Source of the DNA: Bacteroidota bacterium
Lineage (GTDB): Bacteria > Bacteroidota > Ignavibacteria > Tepidaquicellales > Tepidaquicellaceae
Reading direction: 5' to 3'
Assembly: GCA_018266875.1 (NCBI GenBank)
Contig: JAFDZR010000073.1
Location: 1 to 58,316, forward strand
DNA length: 58,316 nt
Shown: positions 52,758 to 58,316 of the stretch, piece after piece
Numbering within the stretch: the first letter of the stretch is position 1
Layout: every line of letters starts with the position of its first letter
Translations under genes and position numbers: made by a program
The notes under the pieces: generated by a model
Told to the model about the DNA's origin: nothing
Database searches by the model: none
What the model saw: the letters and a program-made list of their open reading frames with translations, nothing else

Positions 52758-53340
52758 CCTTAAATCTCCCATTCTTTTTGTCATAAAAAGGAATTCCAAG
52801 AATAGAGTATGAATTGATCTTTATTTCGTACTTAAAGCGTTTAATGACGTCACTCTTCTCCGCTTCAAGCGAGATAAGTATAAATTCAGCCAGCTTTGCG
52901 GCATCTTCTTTACCGTAAGCAAATCCCGTAAGTCTGGAATTATATTTCTGCGGTGATGCGACAGGATTTTTTAAAGTGAATTTTGTACTGAGATTTTTCA
53001 TGGTTTCTATTTTACAGTAGAATGCAGGGATATAAAAAAGAATGTCTCCTCCGGTAAAGTCATTACTGCCACCGAATAGATTCTTTATGAAATTACCTGA
53101 AGCTTCTCTTTCTGTTATATTAATTGTTGTATTGAGAAGCCAGAAGGGTTTATAAATCAGTTCGCCTTCAGACCTGACAGCCGCAGCAGCAAAATTAATC
53201 TCAATGTCTTTCATTTCTCCGTCAATCTGTTCGAATCCGCTGCCGCAGCTCGAGCAGTATACTATGTTATCATTAACTTCAACTGTAAGACCGCTTCCGC
53301 AGTTTTTACATCTTACGGCTTCCAGAATAAATTCGCTCAA
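52732..53340 (-). CDS. Zinc-ribbon protein, soluble, SPFH cluster
   Basis: A 202-aa protein with an N-terminal zinc ribbon: CKNCGSG (Cys17, Cys20) and CSSCGSGF (about Cys34, Cys37). The rest is a mixed alpha/beta domain with KPFWLLNTTINI and FYIPAFYC, words that also occur as YWRV or FYYFPLWYFK in the two neighbouring zinc-ribbon proteins, so the three are related. It has no membrane helix. Function is unknown. It sits 27 bases after the 383-aa zinc-ribbon gene and overlaps the hydrolase gene. Confidence 0.75.
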   Translation of the reverse strand: MSEFILEAVRCKNCGSGLTVEVNDNIVYCSSCGSGFEQIDGEMKDIEINFAAAAVRSEGELIYKPFWLLNTTINITEREASGNFIKNLFGGSNDFTGGDILFYIPAFYCKIETMKNLSTKFTLKNPVASPQKYNSRLTGFAYGKEDAAKLAEFILISLEAEKSDVIKRFKYEIKINSYSILGIPFYDKKNGRFKDAVLGTDI

Positions 53341-53367
53341 TTTTTTATAGATTAATATTTTGAAAAA

Positions 53368-54519
53368 TCATCTGCGCGATGATCTCAATAAAGCGCTGAT
53401 AACGCTTCCAATAACGACTGAAGCAGCAACATTTTTTGAGAAATTCAATGCCTGATTATTTTTCAGTTCAGATGTTAAAGTGTTTATAGACATTGTGTTG
53501 TCTTTTTCCAGCCCGGTTCCTTCTTCGATCTCACCACCGTATCTGAATTTTTTATAACCCCACCTTGTGATAATTACTCCAAGTACAAAGATTATCATGA
53601 AGGCAATGAAGGGAAACTTTTCATCAAAGCTGAGCATGGTAAATACTCCTAGGAAAGTCATCATATACATTCCTATCCCGGTTGCGATAATTCCCAGCAC
53701 AGCTCTGTAAAGATTATTGCCGGGAGCTTTTCCGTAGCATATGCTTCCGTCATCACCGTCCACCACAACCTGATAGGTTCTTCCTTCGAAACTGTATCTA
53801 ATAACCCAAAGCGGATAATAAACTATATCAATGCTTTCCCTGACAAGATCAAGATGTTCAAAGGATATATTGTAAAGATCAATTGAATTCCTTGATTCAT
53901 TTGTAAAATTATTTTTAGCAAAATCAAAAGCTTCTTTCTCCGAGGCAATAATATTGAACACCATTCCATCCTGCTGTAATATTTCGAATTCAGCGGGAAG
54001 AATAGTATCTCCGGTTAGGTTAATTTTTTTTACTCCGAGTTCTGCAACATCACAGGCTGAGTAAGTTCTCTCAAAGGAATTCTGGATCTTTTTTTCCACA
54101 TCGACATAATAAGTGGAAGTTCTTCCGTTAGAGGTGCTGGTTCTTTTTTCCTGACCGAAAATCCATCCCACAACATCGGCTCTGACTCTCCAATATGGGA
54201 TATATGCAAGAAAAGCGTCTTCCATTTTTGCATCAGTTCTAAGTTTTCTGGATTTTGATAAACCGGATCCGAGCCATTTGAAAGCATTTGAAACTGCATC
54301 TTCGCGTTTCAGATTTTTCGGAACGTAATATTTCCTGGTTCCGCTTTCACCTTTGACAACGAGTAAAGTCCCGCAGTATTTGCAGTTAAAGGAAATAATC
54401 CCTTCCCGCAGATCAAGCTCACCGCTGCAGGACGGACAGGAAATTCCGCGAACGATTTTTTCCTTTTTCATTCCAGGTGAAGTATCTGGTGCAGTAACAG
54501 TCTCAGTTTGATCAGCCAT
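53368..54519 (-). CDS. Zinc-ribbon membrane protein, SPFH cluster
   Basis: A 383-aa protein. A zinc ribbon lies at about 27-51 (CPSCSGE and CKYCGTL). A central region carries FLAYIPYWRVRADVVGWIFG and IVYYPLWVIRYSFEGRTY (about 108-127 and 235-252). Two helices follow (about 274-300 and 305-322), and a C-terminal helix (NVAASVVIGSVISALL) ends at RSSRR. The pattern of zinc ribbon, YxPLW repeats and membrane helices is shared with the 273-aa neighbour. B. subtilis YdjG/YdjH-type proteins of the PspA-linked SPFH locus have a comparable plan; that link is inference. Starts at ATG 54519. Confidence 0.8.
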   Translation of the reverse strand: MADQTETVTAPDTSPGMKKEKIVRGISCPSCSGELDLREGIISFNCKYCGTLLVVKGESGTRKYYVPKNLKREDAVSNAFKWLGSGLSKSRKLRTDAKMEDAFLAYIPYWRVRADVVGWIFGQEKRTSTSNGRTSTYYVDVEKKIQNSFERTYSACDVAELGVKKINLTGDTILPAEFEILQQDGMVFNIIASEKEAFDFAKNNFTNESRNSIDLYNISFEHLDLVRESIDIVYYPLWVIRYSFEGRTYQVVVDGDDGSICYGKAPGNNLYRAVLGIIATGIGMYMMTFLGVFTMLSFDEKFPFIAFMIIFVLGVIITRWGYKKFRYGGEIEEGTGLEKDNTMSINTLTSELKNNQALNFSKNVAASVVIGSVISALLRSSRR

Positions 54520-54531
54520 CTATATAAAAAA

Positions 54532-55353
54532 TTAAACTTTTTTTACAATCCAGTAAGCTGCAGCGATAAGAGGAACAGCCGCAATTCCATAAACAAATAT
54601 TTTAATAAACTCTCCGATAAGAACAGTTTCATTTGACAGTTTCGGGCTTATCATAAAAGAAACAGCAAATGAAATAATGCTTGCAACTGCAAAAATAACT
54701 ATAGCAGCGGCAAACAATAATCTGAAAGGCATTTCGCTTTTAGCGGGCCAGATATTTGCATAAACCATTCCGGATGAAGCTTCAACAAGCGCAGAATACT
54801 GCTGACCTTTGTAGTTGTAATAAAAATGGTAGAAAGGAACATGAACAAGATTTGATTCGGTAATGCTTTCAGCATTCACTCCTGACTGGGAAAGCCAGCT
54901 CTTTGCAGATTCATACAGTACATCAGCTTCTACGAAGTTCTCGTCTTTAAAATCTTCTTTTATAAAAGGTTTTAGATTTCCGGCAGGTATCTTTAAATTT
55001 TTAATTTCAGAAACCGAAGTCGAATGCGCCGGCTGAAGATAAATCCTGTCTCCCCGGTCATCCTTTGTTTTGAAATACCATAAAGGGAAATAATAAAAAC
55101 TAACCTGCGAAATCTGAGCAAGTTTATCAAGATCTTTTACGTGAAAATTTCCTGCCATCCATCTTCTTAGATTTCCTTCGGCTTGTTCCCTGTCAAAGTT
55201 TGAATGAACCACGAAATGGTTGACGACTTTTCTTTTATCAAGATAAATTGATGATCCACAGTATTCGCACTGCAGAAATTTTTCGTCCGCCTGGATAGTA
55301 TTCTCTCCTCCGCACTGAGGACAGATTATTTTAGAGGATCCGAGTTCGCTCAT
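54532..55353 (-). CDS. Zinc-ribbon membrane protein, SPFH cluster (second copy)
   Basis: A 273-aa protein. A zinc ribbon lies at about 11-33 (CPQCGGEN and CEYCGSS). The region about 60-200 has the YYFPLWYFKTKDDRGDRIY and HVPFYHFYYNYKGQQYSALV segments that match the 383-aa paralogue. Two C-terminal helices (about 206-232 and 246-268) place it in the membrane with the ribbon in the cytoplasm. Function is unknown. It is 12 bases upstream of the 383-aa gene and 5 bases downstream of the SPFH gene in transcription order, so all are one operon. Confidence 0.8.
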   Translation of the reverse strand: MSELGSSKIICPQCGGENTIQADEKFLQCEYCGSSIYLDKRKVVNHFVVHSNFDREQAEGNLRRWMAGNFHVKDLDKLAQISQVSFYYFPLWYFKTKDDRGDRIYLQPAHSTSVSEIKNLKIPAGNLKPFIKEDFKDENFVEADVLYESAKSWLSQSGVNAESITESNLVHVPFYHFYYNYKGQQYSALVEASSGMVYANIWPAKSEMPFRLLFAAAIVIFAVASIISFAVSFMISPKLSNETVLIGEFIKIFVYGIAAVPLIAAAYWIVKKV

Positions 55354-55358
55354 TAATT

Positions 55359-56345
55359 TTACAGTTTAGAAAGAAGATCTTTTTTCTTTGCATCAAATTC
55401 TTCCTGAGTTATCAGACCATTTTCTTTCATCTTGCCGAGTTTTTCAATAGTTGACATAATTTCACCAGAGGACATTTTCTGCTGCTGACCGCTCTGCTGA
55501 TTAGTGTTCTGCATCTGCTGAGCCATCATATTAGCCATTGTCATGCCTGCTCCGAGTCCTACTCCTGCTCCAGCCAGACCGCCGCCTGCTTCATTTTCAG
55601 CTGATTTTTCAATAGCGCCGGCAGTTTTGAATTTCATATAATTATCAAGATTGCCGACTGCTCCCATTGAACTTCTCTCGTTAATTTTTTCCTGTACGTC
55701 TTCCGGAGGAACAATCCCGATGAGAATAAGATCTGAAAGTTCGATTCCCATAGAATTAAAGAAATCGGATACTTCCGCTTTAACAGCGGATTCGATCTGC
55801 TGATAACTCTGTCCGAGTTCGAATACTGTTTTAAGATTTTTGCCGAGAACAGAATTTAATCTTGAAACGATCGCATCCCTGAGGTAATCTTCAATATCAT
55901 TTGTAGTGTATAATCCCTGAGTGGATACTATTTCCATCATGAACAATCTCGGATCGGTAATCCTAATAGAAAATTTACCCGAAGCTCTGAGCTGAACATA
56001 CGTCAGTTCTGAATCCTTGAAATTGACAGGAGATTTTGTTCCCCATTTCAGGTCAATGAATTTTTTCATTGAAATAAAATAGATCTGCGCCTGAAAAGGA
56101 GATTTTCCTCCGAAAGGAATGCTGATCAATTTTGTGAGAAGAGGAATATTTTCTGTTGTTAAAGTATGTCTTCCTGCATTGAAAACATCAAGGGCTTTTC
56201 CGTCTCTGTAAAACACTGCGCTCTGAGAATCCTGAACAATAAGCTGGGTTCCGAGTCTGAACGCAGATGAACCGTCCTGAGGCTCTCTGTGAACCATTGT
56301 TTTGCCAGTTTCGTCAAAGTATTGTACTATGTCTATAAATGCCAT
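55359..56345 (-). CDS. SPFH/band-7 protein with C-terminal SHOCT domain
   Basis: A 328-aa protein. Residues about 1-210 form an SPFH (band 7) domain of the YdjI type (IQYFDETGKTMVHREP start, SQSAVFYRDGKALDVFNAGRHTL, split as SQSAVFYRDGK and AGRHTL). Region 240-285 is Gly/Ala/Gln-rich, low-complexity (GAGVGLGAGMTMANMM). The last about 35 residues form a SHOCT motif (KLGKMKENGLITQEEFDAKK). YdjI-type proteins scaffold membrane domains and in B. subtilis help PspA at damaged membranes. It precedes the zinc-ribbon genes. No N-terminal helix is present, so membrane contact would be peripheral. Confidence 0.88.
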   Translation of the reverse strand: MAFIDIVQYFDETGKTMVHREPQDGSSAFRLGTQLIVQDSQSAVFYRDGKALDVFNAGRHTLTTENIPLLTKLISIPFGGKSPFQAQIYFISMKKFIDLKWGTKSPVNFKDSELTYVQLRASGKFSIRITDPRLFMMEIVSTQGLYTTNDIEDYLRDAIVSRLNSVLGKNLKTVFELGQSYQQIESAVKAEVSDFFNSMGIELSDLILIGIVPPEDVQEKINERSSMGAVGNLDNYMKFKTAGAIEKSAENEAGGGLAGAGVGLGAGMTMANMMAQQMQNTNQQSGQQQKMSSGEIMSTIEKLGKMKENGLITQEEFDAKKKDLLSKL

Positions 56346-56403
56346 AATTAATTATTATTAAAGTTTAAAATTATCCGCTCAGCGGATTTGATTATAATAT
56401 TTT

Positions 56404-56928
56404 TTACTGTTTTAAAAGTTCTTCTCTTTCTGTGAATTTTTTAAGGAACTCATCAAGCGAATCCGAAATACCTGTGATATAATTTTTAAGATCCTCCTTT
56501 GCCGCCGCTTTCTTTTCAAGCTCGTCAAATTTACTGCACAGTGCATCGGCGTTTTCGAGCAGATTTCCGTCAAACTGATAAAGCTGATTAAGTTTATCTT
56601 CTTTAATTTTTATAACATCGAAAGCTCCGCTGTATCCGCGTGAAGCTGATCTTAGTTTTGCAATTACTGTTTCATTTTTTTTGTCAATTTTGTCAATACC
56701 GGAAACGGAAAACAGATCTCCGTTATCAGACAAAAGGGAGACTGTATTCTTGAGTTTTGTTTTGTTTTCTTCCAGTCTTTCAGCGAGCCCGGATCTGAGC
56801 AAAGTGTCAAGTTCTCTTGAATTATCACGGTTCACATATCCGTCATAACCGGGAATATATCTTTTTATCTTTTCAAGCCAGGATTCATTTGATCTGATCT
56901 GATCGAGCTTTGATTGAAGGTCGTTCAT
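56404..56928 (-). CDS. Coiled-coil protein heading the SPFH cluster
   Basis: A 174-aa protein, almost wholly helical. An N-terminal segment reads SWLEKIKRYIPGYDGYVNRD (about 16-35), where the IPGYxGY words recur in bacterial proteins found next to SPFH and zinc-ribbon genes. This is followed by RELDTLLRSGLAERLEENKTKLKN and three long amphipathic helices to ELLKQ. It has no signal or membrane helix. Function is unknown. It is the first gene of the minus-strand run, 58 bases before the SPFH ATG. A role as partner of the SPFH protein is suggested by order only. Confidence 0.75.
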   Translation of the reverse strand: MNDLQSKLDQIRSNESWLEKIKRYIPGYDGYVNRDNSRELDTLLRSGLAERLEENKTKLKNTVSLLSDNGDLFSVSGIDKIDKKNETVIAKLRSASRGYSGAFDVIKIKEDKLNQLYQFDGNLLENADALCSKFDELEKKAAAKEDLKNYITGISDSLDEFLKKFTEREELLKQ

Positions 56929-56994
56929 TTATTTATGAGTTTTAATTTTTTAAAAAAAAGATTTTATTTATGCGGAAGAATAAAAACTTTAATT

Positions 56995-57001
56995 AAAGGA
57001 G
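56995..57001 (+). promoter_or_regulatory. Shine-Dalgarno site choosing the start of the 57011 gene
   Basis: AAAGGAG ends 9 bases before ATG 57011, but only 3 before ATG 57005 and none before TTG 57002. It therefore favours 57011. Confidence 0.6.
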
Positions 57002-57010
57002 TTGATGATC

Positions 57011-57562
57011 ATGTCCGGTAAAAAATTATTCATTGCAGCCGCAGTTGTTCTACTGTTTAATTGTTCAAAAAGTTATTCGGAAAACCAGTGTCTGAATAAA
57101 TATAACAAAACCTCATTAATTTTTCTTGACACAAACAAAAAAAATCACCAGAGTATTACGGATGCTATTGAATTAGTACGTGAGATAATGAATGGAGAAA
57201 TAATTTCCGCCTGCAGGAAGTTCAGAAAGGATTACCCATACTGGGAGATAAATATCATAGCCGCAGGAGGGAGTTCGGTTGAAGTAGAAATAGTACACAG
57301 TGAAATGAAAATCCTCAGCATGTCTTCGGATGAGGGACCATTCACATATGATTTAAAACCTTCTGATGTTCTCATTTCTTTTTTTCAGGCGGTAAGAGTT
57401 GTATCTGAAAAAACAACGAGTCCGATTTTAAAATGGAAATTCCTGAAGGTAAAAGATAAATGGGAATATGATTTCTGGCTGTTCACAAAGTCAGGAAAAG
57501 CACAAATGAGAGTTGATGCTGAGACAGGAGAGATAATTTCAGCAAAGAAAAAGAAAAAGTAA
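57011..57562 (+). CDS. Small secreted protein, PepSY-like C-terminus
   Basis: A 183-aa protein with a signal peptide (about 1-20, ending SYS; LLFNC also allows a weak lipobox). The middle part has IELVREIMNGEIISACRKF and INIIAAGGSSVEVEIVHSEM, and the C-terminus WLFTKSGKAQMRVDAETGEIISA has the PepSY-type turn VDAETGEI. It ends in six Lys/Arg-type residues. No family is assigned with certainty. ATG at 57011 was chosen by its Shine-Dalgarno spacing. It is divergent from the SPFH cluster, with 82 bases between. Confidence 0.7.
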   Translation: MSGKKLFIAAAVVLLFNCSKSYSENQCLNKYNKTSLIFLDTNKKNHQSITDAIELVREIMNGEIISACRKFRKDYPYWEINIIAAGGSSVEVEIVHSEMKILSMSSDEGPFTYDLKPSDVLISFFQAVRVVSEKTTSPILKWKFLKVKDKWEYDFWLFTKSGKAQMRVDAETGEIISAKKKKK

Positions 57563-57678
57563 ATATTGTAAGTTTATTATTAAAATTGGTCCGAATATAA
57601 TGAAATTTCAGCATGGGAAAATTATCCGATAAAATAATCTGAGAAACAATTTAAAAAGCACCTGTATGATTAAAATTA

Positions 57679-57685
57679 AAAGGAG
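57679..57685 (+). promoter_or_regulatory. Shine-Dalgarno site for the GxxExxY gene
   Basis: AAAGGAG lies 5 bases before ATG at 57691. It argues against the in-frame GTG at 57685, which overlaps the site itself. Confidence 0.6.
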
Positions 57686-57690
57686 TGAAG

Positions 57691-58098
57691 ATGACAAAGA
57701 AAGATGTAGATAAACTGACTTATGAAATTATAGGAGCTGCAATTGATGTTCACAGGGTTCTTGGTCCCGGATTACTGGAAAGTATTTATCAAAAGATACT
57801 GAAGTATGAATTCGGGTTAAGAAACATCCTATACAGATCGGAGATCACCATGCCGTTAATATACAAGGGGTGGGAAACTGATGCCGGGCTGAGATGTGAT
57901 TTTTATATTGATAACTGTATAGTGCTGGAAACGAAAGCAGTTGATTCGATTCTTCCTATTCACAAAGCGCAATTGATGACATATATGAAATTATTGAAAG
58001 CGCCTAAGGGGATTTTGATAAATTTTAATTGTGTGAATATATTTGAATCGGGGCAGAATACATTCGTTAATGATATTTATCGCTCTTTACCACTGTAA
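57691..58098 (+). CDS. GxxExxY protein (PDDEXK-like)
   Basis: A 135-aa protein of the GxxExxY family (TIGR04256-type). The name motif is GPGLLESIYQK (about 27-37). DFYIDNCIVLETKA (about 71-84) has the D...ExK spacing of PDDEXK nucleases. The C-terminal segment KLLKAPKGILINFNCVNI is typical. Family function is unknown; it is abundant in Bacteroidota, often as scattered single copies beside repeats. It ends directly at the first unit of the 28-bp tandem repeat. ATG 57691 is supported by its Shine-Dalgarno site; the other possible start, GTG 57685, adds two residues. Confidence 0.9.
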   Translation: MTKKDVDKLTYEIIGAAIDVHRVLGPGLLESIYQKILKYEFGLRNILYRSEITMPLIYKGWETDAGLRCDFYIDNCIVLETKAVDSILPIHKAQLMTYMKLLKAPKGILINFNCVNIFESGQNTFVNDIYRSLPL

Positions 58099-58316
58099 CC
58101 ACATAGACACATAGTGAGAGATAAAACCACATAGACACATAGTGAGAGATTAAACCACATAGACACATAGTAAGAGATTAAACCACATAGACACATAGTA
58201 AAAGATTAAACCACATAGACACATAGTGAGAGATAAAACCACATAGACACATAGTGAGCGATTAAACCAAATAGACACATAGTAAGAGATTAAACCACAT
58301 AGACACATAGTGAGAG
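58097..58316. repeat. 28-bp tandem repeat array, cut by the window edge
   Basis: Seven full units and a 24-base partial unit of AACCACATAGACACATAGTG-AGAGATTA run head to tail from the last two bases of the GxxExxY stop codon to the window end. Units differ only at a few places (GAG/AAG/AAA, ATAA/ATTA, one CACATAG to CAAATAG). There are no spacers between units. The first 18 bases of the unit match the repeat at 23780. The array continues beyond the window. Confidence 0.95.

Noticed and set aside
58097..58316. Possible CRISPR array at the right edge (28-bp repeats)
   Set aside because: The units are directly adjacent with no spacers, and the variation is scattered within the unit. No cas gene is seen. 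It is a minisatellite.

Overview
The window looks like a chromosomal segment from a Gram-negative member of the Bacteroidota/FCB group, most likely near Ignavibacteria. This is inferred from gene content, not from a 16S marker. Supporting signs are type IX secretion genes (PorX, PorD/DUF4835, a PorV/PorQ-like barrel), alternative complex III (ACIII) next to an A2-type haem-copper oxidase, an OmpA protein with thrombospondin type 3 repeats, frequent TTG starts, and LPS transport genes (kdsD, lptC, lptA). The DNA is moderately AT-rich and gene-dense. No phage, plasmid, insertion sequence or CRISPR array was recognised.

Left end (1-6400): the 5' end of a tRNA on the minus strand, then pseudouridine salvage (psuK, psuG). 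Next come a heavy-metal-associated (HMA) lipoprotein, a small one-helix protein, a beta-barrel and a TonB-dependent receptor, which together look like an envelope metal-handling group.

Respiratory cluster (6747-23726, all plus strand): a complete aerobic chain from quinol to oxygen. It holds ACIII (pentahaem ActA, a small membrane protein, ActB, ActC, a fused ActD-ActE, ActF), a monohaem cytochrome c, a SCO copper chaperone, and oxidase subunits in the order I-III-IV-II. Haem O synthase follows, and the cluster ends with a polytopic protein carrying a C-terminal cytochrome c domain and a strong terminator. Two interruptions stand out: an AT-rich gene for a secreted repeat protein between actB and actC, and a 337-bp repeat-bearing gap before actF.

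Middle (23727-34242): a heptamer tandem repeat, a sirtuin without zinc cysteines, an OmpA/TSP3 protein, PorD and a PorV/PorQ-like barrel. A plus-strand run follows (aldo/keto reductase, PfkB kinase, dTDP-4-dehydrorhamnose reductase, serS), then an orphan nuoJ and an AlkD-like repeat protein.

Right half (34231-58316): xanthine dehydrogenase (xdhA-xdhB-xdhC order on minus), a lipoprotein, and a housekeeping operon porX-tsaE-tsaB-accD-panC-glmU(N-terminal domain only)-glmM on minus. After an RlmD-type methyltransferase come kdsD-lptC-lptA-DUF1572. A minus-strand cluster follows: coiled-coil protein, SPFH-SHOCT protein, three zinc-ribbon proteins and an alpha/beta hydrolase. This is the best candidate in the window for an undercharacterised system, probably membrane or envelope stress related. 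A small secreted protein, a GxxExxY protein and a 28-bp tandem repeat that runs off the end close the window.
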